Shown: piece after piece, positions 22,059 through 33,351 of the stretch
How positions within the stretch are numbered: position 1 is the stretch's first letter
Layout: each line of letters begins with the position of its first letter
Notes under the pieces: model-generated
What the model saw: only the letters and a program-made list of their open reading frames with translations
Told to the model about the DNA's origin: nothing
Database searches by the model: none
Assembly (NCBI GenBank): GCA_027475525.1
Contig: JAMWFC010000009.1
Location: 1,426,001 to 1,490,000, forward strand
Direction: 5' to 3'
Origin: Macrolepiota albuminosa
Lineage: Eukaryota; Basidiomycota; Agaricomycetes; Agaricales; Agaricaceae
Length of the DNA stretch: 64,000 nt
Position numbers and translations under genes: made by a program

Positions 22059-23430
22059 CTACCATGGCACAATCTCTCCTGTCAACCAAGTTCTTCTACC
22101 TTCAACGTAAATCACTGATAAATGTGTGCGCTTTGAGAGTTCTGGCATCGAGTGCAAAAATTTCTTTGAAAGCGCGGGGCCCTCCGTCCCAAAACACTTG
22201 AAAAAGATTGACAGATCAGAAGCCATCTGCGCAAGTAATACACGTTCCAGCGCTTGAACTTCAGTATCTCCATGATAGCTCGTGAATCCAAAATGAATCT
22301 CTTTAAGGCTGCGTATTGGTGCGCTTGATTCAAGAATCTGAGTCAACCACCATGAGCATCCTTCATAGAGATCCACATCAAAGTGCAAGAACTTCAAGTT
22401 CACATTCTGGCTCAGAGAGATCGGTAATATCATCTGGTCAAGACCTAAACGACACCAAGAGTGAGTTTTAACCCTTGTCGAGGAAATGAACCCATGGACC
22501 ATTCACCTCGATCTTTATCCTGCAAAGAAAAGTAGAGATCGAGTTTCAGGACAGTGAGGTTGGAACCAGTGGCACGTATGAGGAGGCCAACTTGCTCCAG
22601 AAAGGACTTGTCAAAAACCTCCAGATCAAGTGTGTCGATATTTTGCATGGGAATGACGTTGGTCGTTAGTGCCGCAAGAAGAGGCCCAGTCGACTCTTCC
22701 ACATAGAGTTCCAGGGCGTGCAAACATCCGAACCTGTTTGTATCTGGCAATAATGTTGACCATTCAATCCGCGGAGGATTTTCGACTCGAAGGCCATGGA
22801 TGCGTAAGGTCTCAAGAGCAGGAAAACTCGTATTCGAGAACAAAATGAGTTCATCCAGGTGATTAAAATGCACCGCAAGCCAACTGACAGAGACGACATG
22901 GATCAAGGACCCTAAGAGATTTCTTACGTGTTGCGGAGTCCTAGCCCATGTGAACATCTCTATTGTCAGTCGGCGAACACGAGTCAAATTGGGAAGGATG
23001 ACATGTAACATGGAGGAAAAGCCCATGTGAACATCTCTATTGTCAGTCGGCGAACACGAGTCAAATTGGGAAGGATGACATGTAACATGGAGGAAAATTC
23101 ATCATAAGCGTCCCGAGGGGCTCTCCAATCAATGTAAATGTAGTCATATAGCGTGTCTGGACCATCGATAGAGAAATCTTGGATGTATCGCCCCAGGCGT
23201 GAATGGGGTGCAACAAGTAGTTCCATCAACCTCGTTGTCCTGGCAAACATTTCCTCGCTTCTCGAAGAAATGCGAACCTTGACATTCGAGAAAAGTAAGG
23301 TGCGAGCACGTTCAAGCCAGGGAGAGGACACCAGACTACAAACGGCAAGTGATCTGGAGTCCTCCCAAAGATTTCCGATGATCTCATCTTGAAGCTCCTG
23401 TGGTACTGTTTCTCCGAGCCTTGTTGTCAT
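22059..23430 (-). CDS. F-box protein, copy 2 (frame broken by a 77-bp duplication)
   Basis: Inverted paralogue of the first F-box gene. Exon 1 runs from the ATG at 23430 to 22507, a 62-nt intron is 22506-22445, and exon 2 runs from 22444 to the stop at 22059. It keeps the full C-terminus (WLTGEIVPW) that copy 1 lacks. A perfect 77-bp duplication (22944-23097) splits exon 1 into two frames, and ignoring one copy restores it. Several substitutions separate the two paralogues, so they have diverged since duplication. The function is as for copy 1. Confidence 0.78.
22943..23097. repeat. Perfect 77-bp tandem duplication
   Basis: Period exactly 77 (22944-23020 repeated as 23021-23097, with one further matching base on the left). 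It is inside the F-box exon and is absent from the inverted paralogue. Confidence 0.95.
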
Positions 23431-23973
23431 CACGATCCTTTTAAATTCAGGTCAAAGTATGAGCAAACGAGACAAAGTTAACTCACCGAGGCTGGAAGTA
23501 ACCCAGTGAGTACGGTTGAAGTGTCTAAGTGACCACTTGCCTCCTGTAACTACTCAGTCAATATTTGTCCGAGCAAAGCCGCATCGATTCCATCTGGATA
23601 CACAACTCAGCAAGTGATGGAATGATGATGCTTTTGTTCCTGTTCCGCAATCACCACTACCAAAGGCACATATGTCGGTAAGTGTGTTCTCTACAAGGGG
23701 ATTTCCACTCAACAAGCACACAAACACTTCTGACACTGATCAAACAAACCCAATATTGAATGCACTGTTGGGTGGAGGGTTCAATCGGGCAGGACAGGCA
23801 CGGAGAAAATATTTTTTTCTCGTAACCATGTCTGAAAAATCATTTGTGGGTCACGATACGGTAATGGACGGACTCGCTTTCTATAAAGAGTGACAATCGC
23901 GCATGAGTTCTACTCACAGCTGGTCTGTCCTACTTTCTGGAAGAATATCGACAATTGGCAAGTACTTCATAAA

Positions 23974-24615
23974 ATGCACTTCAATGGCCTGCTTTCATTT
24001 GCTTCTCTCCTCGTCCTGCATTTTGCCACTCCATCTTCTGCTGCTCCGGTGGGAGGTGGGATGGGGTCTAATGCCACAGCCTTGAACGATATTGTTCCCA
24101 GATACCTTGCACCTGATGATCTTACTCCAGGCAGAGTGGTCCGTGTGGAGCTAAAGTACTACCAGCCGGAATGTAGAGGAAGTAAGTGCAGAAACAGCTA
24201 TATTGGTGACAGAATTAATCCAAGAACAGCTGGTAGTCTTGATAAAGAGCATATGACAATCTTTCTGAACCGTGAATACTTCACCTACCTTACGTCCAAC
24301 CCACCAGCAAAGCTCAAACACGCTTTGTTGCATGAATTTGGATTGCAATATCTTGCGAACCACCTGAGATTCACTTCCTTACGCACTCAGATTGGTCTGG
24401 GTCGTGCATGTACACTTGTACTCGGGCCTCACGGAGAACAACCTGTAATCATGGACCCTTAGTAGGACCGACTTCTATTCATCTCAATGACGTTCAGAGA
24501 ATCATTGCAGAAATTCACCGTATGTCTAATTAGTTCTGATGTATTTCTTGATTCAAACGGACTCTCAAATTTTCCAGGCAATGGAGGATTAGAATATGGA
24601 CAACCACATTCTTAG
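23974..24615 (+). CDS. Putative small secreted protein
   Basis: The start is chosen at 23974 because it opens a signal peptide (MHFNGLLSFASLLVLHFA followed by an AAP cleavage region). The mature part (RVVRVELKYYQPEC, SYIGDRINPRTAGSL, LLHEFGLQYLANHLR) matches no family I can name. HEFGL recalls a degenerate HExxH metal site, but the second His is missing. The first frame stops at 24462. A different frame continues IHLNDVQRIIAEIHR and joins across a 58-nt intron (24520-24577) to a short end at 24615. An additional intron or a frameshift near 24400-24465 is therefore likely. No GPI or membrane segment is seen. Confidence 0.55.
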
Positions 24616-27600
24616 TCACATGTTGAATAATGGTTTAGTTGTATGTATTAGCAAAGGTACAGTATAGTAGCGTTCTTTGGAACACTGGATTCTAAAGATT
24701 TCTTTCAGAATTGAAACATGAATGTATATACAAGCTGGGTATTTGGCTACTTAGAATAAGAGATATAGCATATGAAGAAGTATTATGAGGTGGGCTATTG
24801 CTGCTAAATTAGAAAATAGCAGACTGTTGTCCTCAACAACTCCAAGCCATGACAATGCAATAGCTTGCCCAACTCCCCTGAAACCCCATTCTATTTATAC
24901 TCTGCTCCTTGTGCACACACCTCATTTAATTATGTGGTCTTGTTATCAATTTGTTGTGCTGCAAGTCCTAAGTATTTTTTTGACATGTTGCCAAGCCTTT
25001 GTCCTCATGTATTGCCTCCCCAGTGTTGAGAACAACAACAACAACAACAACCACCACCACCACCACCACCCCACCCCAATCACTAAACCATTTAAAATCA
25101 CTTATACCATTCCTTATTTCTAGAACTGGTTGAGAAGGGATATTTCTCGCAAGAAACCAACTCCTGAGATCAAGTGACAGGCTCATCTTTTCACCTCTTT
25201 GTGGCAAATGTCTGCCATTCAATTAGCTGGACACATTTGGGGTCAAGTTCAAAGGCTTGCTGCAAGGGACAAAACTTGTAATTTCATTTCATTTCTAGTG
25301 TAGGCATTGTACAACTCTGTGTATTTCATTTGCAGTGGTGGCAAGCTTTCCCTATGGGGTTTTGATGCTACTCCACTTGTCCATTTTTCATATACTACTT
25401 ACTAGGTCCATTGAGGCATGTCCTTACAGATTCATCCTTAGCTATTAATTTAGTGGAAGTAGATATGTAACAGAATAATAAAATAGTATATGTGCCTCTG
25501 CTGAATTCCGTTATGATGAACACAAGGAATCGGATCGGAATACGAGAAGATAGAATGACGAATTATAGCACCCACACGGCTGCCTAAAGCGACCTGGCCA
25601 AGATAAGATTTTAGCTCTTGACAGAAGTGATTGAGAGGGCTAGTAGTACAAAGATATGCTATATAAGCTATTTTATATAGAAGAAATATAGGGAGAGGTG
25701 GGAGGGTGAGTGAGAAAAGGACAAGGAACTATAATACACGAAAGAATAACTAGTATTGGGGTGAGATAGTCTTGCATGGCCATAGATGGCTGCAGACTTA
25801 CTATAGTGTATCGAGCTTGATGCGGTGGAAACTTCCTTAAATGCCAAGCTCAATAAAACTATGGTGAGAGATGAGGAGGAGCTCATTGTGTGTGCAGGAT
25901 GAGTGTCTCACCTTTTGCAGAGTAGAATAAGTGAAGCAGCGAAGATGGGAAAGGGAAATAAATAGACGAATTTGCTACTCTGCAAAGGAACAACATGAAC
26001 ATGAAGAACGTAGGGTGAGAGAGCAAATGCATGCGCTCACCTGTGCTGCAATATGAATGGGAAGATGAAAAGAGCAGCACAGAAGAAAAGTGAGACCTCT
26101 TGGCCCTACTGCTCCCAAAAAACGGCATCTGCCCGACCATGGTGCCATGCCAGGAACGGCCTCAAGATTTCATGAGAGTTCAACAATGGATGCCGAACAC
26201 TTGTTGTGCAGAGGCCTCCGAAAAGGCTCCTTACCCTCAGAACCTGCCTTTACGCCGATGACAGTAATCACATGACTTACCCCAACTATTTCATCCTGGA
26301 TGTTCTTATGTTTCTTTATTCTCATATGTGAACATCCAGGTATGTAGTGCAGTCATTTTAAATCATTTCAATATATTCATTCTTATATATGAACATCCAG
26401 TCAATACATTAGAGTCATCTAAGTCTTTTCAGTGTTCTCAGTCTGTGACTTTAGGTATATACAACTGCAACACCCAGTGCTTGGTGTGCTTGGTGTGCAT
26501 GGTTGTTTCTTTTTTCAGCTAATCTTTCTGCTATCATCTGGCTATCCTCCCCTTGCTAATTCCTTTAGTTCACCCTTTGTCTTTTCCCCTTCTAGAGCCA
26601 CCTTCATTGTTCTGTGGTTATGGTGGGTCATATCATGCATTCAAGGGCAGGGTTTAATAAGTAAGGTTTGGATAGTGGGATGGAAGTTTGGCAGCCATTT
26701 GATGTGATGTCAGGTTTGGATGGGCAGTTGATTTTGGAGTTTGTCTCGAGATCCTGACCCTGCCAAACACTGCCACTTTACTTAGTGCATGCCAGTCTCT
26801 CTGTAGTGACACTGAAAAATACATATTACTGCCAAGAGTTTGGTCTTCATCTTTATAGCTCTGGCTTCATGTTCCATAGCTCTAGCATTACACATTGCAG
26901 TGCTATAGAAAGGGTTAATATGTATAGAAATTGCATTTTTACTAATACTAAATTCTATGTCCACTAAATTCACCCCATAGATTCTACATCAATGAAGGAC
27001 TAAATTTGCATAGGTATAGCAACATTCGAAAAATACATTTCCAATCTGCATGGGTAAGGAAACAAGTGTGTTTGTGAGGAAATTTCTCTAGATATTGCCT
27101 CAACTATAATTTAAACAATTGCTAGCTGAGAGAACACTTACATCCCTTGTTTTGCCCTGCACTTTTGATTACCAATTAGTTCTTGTTAGCATATGACTTA
27201 CAGTCTGCACTAGTTGTGGTATTTATTACATTTATTTTTTGCTTTATATATACAATTCTATTTTGATTATGTTCCACTATGTTGCACCACTAATGGCACA
27301 ACATCTTTTCTTTGTTATTCTTTATCAGAAACTTTATTTTTTGTGTATAAACACAAACAAACCCATACCAACTTGTATATCCAACTGACACCACAATGTT
27401 CTAAATCTCCACATCCAACAGTTCTCCAATCTTCTCAGAAGAACTACACTTTGACAAAATAAACTTTGTACACTTCAAAAGCAGGGTGCTGATTGCAGCC
27501 TGTGCACATAGGGCAAAAAAATACCTTAATGGAAGTATTACCAAGCCAAGCAACACAAACACTAAAAACACAAAAGAGGACAAAAAAGAAGTAAAATTGG

Positions 27601-27700
27601 CCCTTGCACTCAAGCACATGCCTGAAACCACCCCCATAGAACTTTTACACCCCATCCCCTGAGGAATGGGACATCTGTGATGCATGAACACTCATACTTA
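24616..27700. other. AT-rich, CpG-poor stretch without genes
   Basis: No coding signal on either strand. It holds an (AAC)n(ACC)n microsatellite (25030-25073) and a 10-bp inverted repeat CTGGATGTTC/GAACATCCAG near 26297-26340 with a third copy near 26391. The right half has very few CG dinucleotides. Probably decayed repeats. Confidence 0.6.
25030..25073. repeat. (AAC)n(ACC)n microsatellite
   Basis: About six aac units followed directly by about seven acc units. Confidence 0.9.
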
Positions 27701-28344
27701 TTATATACAACTGTAAAACTCTGGGACTCAGCATTAAGATAGATGGCTCTGCAGCAGAAGCTTGGGACTTCCTGACAAAAGCCTATAATGCAGTATTGAA
27801 CCTAGCAGGTATAAAAGCAGAGAACACTTTGCATGGAGCAAGATTTGTGGATAGAGGGAACTTCTTGGCCTATTTATCAGAACTACAGACAAAATAGATG
27901 GACACTATGAAGAAAGGAGCAAATCTATCCAACACCACATTCAGGTCCATAATTATGATGTTGTTTCCCAAATCCTGGAATATCAATGTAGCTGGCCTAT
28001 ACTCCACTAAAACATTAGCCAATTTAATCTCAGTATTATTGATCTACTAGGAATGCCTGAAAATTCAGAAGCCAGCAACACTATCCATCACTGCACTACA
28101 GACAACCACCACCCAAAAGTTAAAACTTATATGTACAAACTCAAATTGTAAACATGTCAGACACACTATAGAAAAATGTTACTGGTGAGGTGGCAAGAAA
28201 AAAGGCCAATATCTACCAAACTTTAGAAATTGCAGCATTGGCATTGCTTGATAGTAAAATCATGCTGACAGCAAACCTTGCAGATGCATCTCCAGGCCAA
28301 GCAATGCACATCACATACACTTTAGCCATTATCTCTATCTAATA

Positions 28345-28593
28345 TGTTGGAATCTGAATCTGTGGGACCTAAGTAAACACAGATACTATAAGTATCTTAA
28401 TCTGAGGTACAGTCAGTATGTGTTGTAATGTCCATATAATAAGTTTGGCTCACCCTTAGTCTGTGTAACAATGACTGAGGGTGCTATTTGTACTACAGTG
28501 TGTATATATGTATCTGGGTCTGCTTTGTCCACATAAGTGTGATATGTTAGTGTGATATGGTGTAGGGTTATCTCTTTGTATCATGTGCTTACA
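28345..28593 (+). repeat. Copia-type LTR inserted in copia-2
   Basis: It starts tgttggaatctg between the gag and protease relics and contains the conserved hairpin. The right end is uncertain; cttaca at 28593 is a guess, and no target duplication is visible. Confidence 0.5.
28451..28483 (+). other. LTR hairpin with one G-U wobble
   Basis: CACCCTTAGT and ACTGAGGGTG around a 13-nt loop. The single change from the other copies keeps RNA pairing as U-G. Confidence 0.75.
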
Positions 28594-28990
28594 GTGTCAT
28601 GGCCATAATAACCCTGGATCTCAACATAATGAGACATCAGATATTCCAGTTTTTGCAGACTTGAAAGTGAGCAACCATTGTTTGGTTGACTGCAAAGTGT
28701 TTTCTGAATATACAAAACTAGAAATCCCAAGGGAAGATAGAGTGGCATTGAAAGATGTCACATTCTATGTCATAGGCCAGGGTGTGATCAAAGAGGAGGT
28801 TATTATAAACAGACATTAAACTGAACTAGTTTTCCAAAATGCACTCTACACACCAGACCTAGCTGCCAACCTTCTCTTTATTGGGAAATTCAACTAAGCT
28901 AGTTTCTCAGTTGTGTTTGCAAAAAGCAGGGTTGTATTCGAGGACTCTAAAAGAAGGAAGGTCCTGATTGGATAATAGGCAGGTTTGACT

Positions 28991-30343
28991 CTCCCTTACT
29001 GCATCTGTTGTAACTTATATTTGGGTTTTTGACCTGCTTAGTTAATTGTTAGTTACTAATACACAGTAAAATAAACAAACAGGCAATAAATCAAAATTCT
29101 TGACTTATTTTGTAATTTAAACAGGGTCATATGATATCTATTTTCAGAACTTGCCTGGCAGACCTGTGTCCCATCTATGAGCAGACAGTAGTAGATGTCA
29201 GTACATGAGGCAGCTGACATCCAAAGAAATCTTCCTATGTGTGGAGATATCTTGTAGTAAATTGACAGAGAATGTCAGTACATGAGGCAGCTGACATCCA
29301 AAGAAATCTTCCTATGTGTGGAGATATCTTGTAGTAAATTGACAGAGAGCAGAAGGGGTCTGCTGATGTCTGGCAGACCTGTGTTCTGTATATGGACAGA
29401 TAAAATAAAATTACCATGGATTCAGTACTGGCAAAACTGGACAATTAATCTGTAATGAATTGACAATACTAGACTAATAAGGTTTGACTCCCACTTAGTG
29501 CATTCAACATCATAGTGTCTGATTTTTTGACTTGCTTAGCTAATTTTCATTTACACAATACCATATATTTATATATACAATACCTATTTACAGTAAGAAC
29601 CTGTGGTCTAGTGAAATTTTTTAAATTGATATTCCTTCTAGTGCACAATAGGAGGGTTCAACTCCTCCTTAGTACATCCATTGACTAGTGTTTGGATACT
29701 GGGGCCCAATTAAATAACAGTATTAGTAATAGCACAGCTACAAATATAGTATATAAAGGCAGCCTGTAGATAGAATATCCTCAGGCTAAACAATAGCAGT
29801 GTTACAATGTTACAATGTTGTTATCTACATCCACTACATAATAGCTAAGGACAGCTCCTTCTGTCCTACACACCAAATCAACCGCAAGCTCTCTAGCAAT
29901 GTCCAACTGCTCAGTTAGCCTTGCCTGACTCCTGCTTGCCTTTATTCCTGCTCAACTCTTGTTTGTCACCACTCACTGGCTCTGTGGAAGGAGTTGCACA
30001 GATGTTGGGCATTCCCCTTACAGTAGATGTGGTTAGTTCTTTTTCCCCATGAATTTATATCACATTCCAGTTTATATGTTCAGAAACTCAGTGAAGTCAG
30101 ACTCACTATGGGCTTACAACTAAGGTTTTAATAGATTACACAATTCTTTGGAGGTGCCAAAGCCAGTCAAGCAGCTCTTCTTGGCATTCACCCTTGCAAT
30201 GAGTTTTGGAAGAAGCCAGGCTATTTCACCCATCAGACTTCACATGTGCACATTAAACACAAAAGACAATGCAATCTGCTGTCTGAGAGAACATTAGTCA
30301 TTCAAACAGAACATACATATGTGAAAAGACCTAATTAATACAT
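28991..30343. other. Repeat-rich stretch without genes
   Basis: No gene seen. A phrase like ggtttgactcyc...ttagtgcatc occurs near 28981, 29480 and 29652. Two of these continue with a similar ttgacttgcttag...taatt segment. The third has a tRNA B-box-like GGTTCAACTCC and an A-box-like tggtctagtg about 50 bp upstream, so it may be a tRNA-derived SINE family. Confidence 0.4.
29195..29348. repeat. Perfect 77-bp tandem duplication
   Basis: 29195-29271 is repeated exactly as 29272-29348, in non-coding sequence. Confidence 0.95.
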
Positions 30344-31792
30344 TCAGATGAATGGAAAGGTACCAACATTTTCCTCAATTTGGATCCAAGGATCATCAAG
30401 TAATTGAGAGGCAGAGGCTCGCATCTCCTGAGTCCATGTTAGGATCCTCCTCATGAAGGCGAGAAATATTTCCGACTCTTGGGCCGTCATATTCTCTCCT
30501 ACTCTTTTTAAACACGACGCAAGTAATGACTCGAGAGTCTCATGAACAATATCCTCTTTGGGTGACCCATCTTTGTGAAAAAACTCGAGTGCACGTGAGC
30601 CGGAGTCATCGAGTAGCTGTTGTGGTGGTGGTCCGAGCAGGGCAGCCATCCAAGCAAGCTGGATCCTGTTAGCAGTCTGTTCGTCAGTCTGTTCGCCCGA
30701 ATTATTTTTTCGGGAGAAAAGAAAGGTGGAGAACATCAGGTTCCATATCTATACCGATGGATGAGAAACGAAGAAAGGAAAGAAAACTGTCATAAAACAG
30801 ACCATACAACCCAAGCTCCAGATATCCGCCGGTGTACCCCATGGGATATGCAGAAAGACCTCTGGTGCTCGATAAAGAACGGGTTGTATAAGCTCTTTAT
30901 AAGATTTTTTGCCAGTACGCGCTTCGCCGAAATCACATAGAACTGGCATACTATTCGCTCCTATCCAACGAGGGGCAGTTCCTGGATAGTCTTTTGTTTC
31001 AAACACGATAGTTCCTTCGGTGACTTTCCTGGCGCTAGGATGTTGTATTTCTATTTCCTCGGCCTCCTGAAGGAGTGATTCATCATGAATCCGAAGGAGA
31101 ATGTTTTTTGCTTGCAGGTCTAAAGTAACTCAGAGCTTGAAGGTCATGTACAATGACGAATAAATCTACCTGCATGGACGATTCCGGCACTGTGGATAAA
31201 AGCTAGTGCGTGCAACATTTGCCGAGCGAGGTATTTGACACATGAAATGGAAAGACAACCACCACACGCGTCAGCAAACATATCGACGGTAACACCGAGA
31301 GGTTCATGTATAAGGAAAGGGTAATTGCGGCCCTCTATTTCTAGTTCGAAGTGATCCAATGCTTGTCTGACGAAACGTTTTCCGTCCATGTTGCTTGTTT
31401 TCGCAGCCTCGGATAAAACTTCGTACGCCCGGACTTCCCGTTGCACGGAAGGATAGTCACAGACCATGGATTTCATACACACGTATTCACCACAGCTTCT
31501 AACGCTCAGAATATTTCATCAGAAGGGAAATGGGAACGACTAACTGAAGGTCCCGACATATCCAAAGGGTAGACGTGGTTCCAAACCCGACTTTATACAG
31601 AACTTGATACTTGGAGTGGATGATATCACCAATTCGAACTGGATAGAACGACTCAGGCGTGTACCATGCCCATCGCTCTTCATCTATAATCTCCGAGGGA
31701 GAAAATATGCTAAAGCCGGTGGTTGGAAAAACACGGGGGGCTACAAGAGAGTGAGGTGTAGAACTATGGAGGGGAACAGTCAATTCGGACAT
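30344..31792 (-). CDS. SRPK-like serine/threonine protein kinase
   Basis: Four exons, 31792-31545, 31498-31170, 31119-30803 and 30748-30344, give 432 aa. The start is the ATG of MSELTV; the frame is open upstream without another ATG. Kinase landmarks are the preceding YTPESFYPVRIGDIIHSKYQ block typical of fungal SRPK-related kinases, the glycine loop VGFGTTST, the ATP lysine in EYVCMK, the catalytic loop IVHADLQAKNILL, the DFG in LCDFGEA, YRAPEV and DIWSLGC. SRPK-type kinases phosphorylate SR-like proteins, but many fungal members are diverged and the substrate is unknown here. All introns are 46-54 nt with preserved phase, so the gene looks intact. Confidence 0.9.
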
Positions 31793-31879
31793 CTTGAGAC
31801 GTTCAATGTACACTGTAGACGCAAGTATGGTCGGGGATCGCTGGAGAGGGACTTTTGTCACGTTTGTTTGTTCCAGGTA

Positions 31880-33280
31880 TGAAAAAGATCCAGGAACAAG
31901 GCATCCATGACAGCCGTTTGAAGTATGATGGGTTCATAGTCTTGTTCAAAATTTCGACACTGATATATTAGAGCAAATGTTTTTGCTTAGTTAGGCACGG
32001 CTGATGTTAGTACTGTGAGAAACCTGGTAATTGGCAAATGTTTTCTGGATATCTTGGTGGAAGTGGTAGATTTACTGGACCCACAAATACAGGGATATCA
32101 TTGATGTGTCGTCCATTGCATAACAACTATAGTCACCCTTTGAGGTTACTGGAGGGAGAAGCTTCGGTCTTGTTATCAATGAAAAGAGGTCAAGGGGCTA
32201 TCATAGTCTGAAATCATTTCGACAAAAGGGTGCGGGTTTTGTTTGGAACATCCGTCAACATGATCTTTATTGCGAGTTTGTTGTTGTTAGGCTGTTGTAA
32301 CCGCAGCGTGGAGTGTGGCATCCTGAACTTCAGGATGCCACATTGGACCTGAACCCCACAGTCCTATGCAATCTATCTTTAGCGATCTCTTAGCTACTTA
32401 TATAAAACTGAACCGATCTTATTCCAGTTCTCACCGCGCGACTCGAAGTGTTCCGTGACCCTTAAGCTTCACTATAAACAGCAGGCTACCTTGAACACTA
32501 CTCAAAAAGTCCTAAAACATCTCTGCTCACTATTTGTGGGACTTCAACAGTCTGATCAACACCCCCCTTGGTGAGTAGAAAAGTCTATTTCTAGTAACAA
32601 ATCTATTACACGCAGATACCCAGCGAGTTCGAGCTCTGACCACAACGACTGTGGACCAGAAAGAGAAAGCGGGAGAACTCAAATGCGGCATGAGTGTAGC
32701 TGGGCCGCAGGCCGTAGTCACCCCAAGGTAGGGAGGTGAAGTTTCCTGCCAATTAATAATTGGGCCGATCGTGTGATGACATTCCTGAGATCGTCGCAAC
32801 TAAGGAGGCGCACGGTGCGCTATGCGGCAAGGAGGCCTTGATACGACGTCCAAAGAATCTCTGCTGAATTACTTTGGTACCCCTCATAGGAAGCGAGCAA
32901 AATTCTGCCTCGTCAACAGACAAGGAGCGAGGGCTAGTCACGGAGTAACTTTGAGAATGAAACGTTCAGACTCACTGGATCTAGATGTACGGAAATTCCC
33001 GTACCCCGTACAAAATCCTCCAAACCAGTGAAATCCGGACAAATCCCTTAAACTAAACACGACCAAGCAGGGTGGACGCACTGATCGATCCAGTGCATAG
33101 GGAGAAAGCTCCTCAATTACCTATTTGGAGAACAGTCTCTCAAGCTACCTTCGGCTTCAATGCTCGAAGCATGCCTGGGTAGGAGGCCACGCAATAACTG
33201 CCTTTTCTTTGGAAGTAAAGCAGGAATGCAATTTCCAAGGCCGGTTTGGTGATGATCAGCTGCCAGCTTTGTCACTGCCG
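31880..33280. other. Intergenic stretch, nothing recognised
   Basis: I see no convincing coding sequence or known repeat between the kinase and the P450. The composition is mixed. Confidence 0.5.
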
Positions 33281-33284
33281 TCGA

Positions 33285-33314
33285 CATATAAAGAAGTTTC
33301 GTTGGCATATAAAG
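33285..33314 (+). promoter_or_regulatory. Twin TATA boxes of the P450 gene
   Basis: CATATAAAG occurs twice, at 33285-33293 and 33306-33314, which is 67 and 46 bp upstream of the ATG. Either could position transcription. Confidence 0.6.
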
Positions 33315-33351
33315 AGCAGCTGCATCCGTTATCATTTGATACTACCTTTCG

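Larger units (their letters stand above)
21632..23822. repeat. Right arm of large inverted duplication (F-box locus)
   Basis: Reverse-complement match of 15375-18250, running from the cgaaggccgg segment to the block that in the left arm lies near 15380. The spacer between the arms holds the CFEM and eL31 genes and an LTR remnant. Confidence 0.85.
27718..28990 (+). mobile_element. Degenerate copia element (copia-2): gag and protease relics
   Basis: Translated pieces show a UBN2-type gag (GSSAWDFLTKAYNAVL, FVDRGNFLAYLSELQ) and a zinc knuckle CKHVRHTIEKCYW followed by GGKKKGQY. After an inserted LTR comes the protease region (DLKVSNHCLVDCKVFSEYT, NALYTPDLAANLLFIGKFN). Stops of all three kinds are present (TAG, TAA, TGA), so this copy is old. 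The stretch has almost no CG dinucleotides. Confidence 0.8.

Noticed and set aside
23974..24462. Secreted metalloprotease (HExxH)
   Set aside because: HEFGL lacks the second histidine and no other metalloprotease motif is present.
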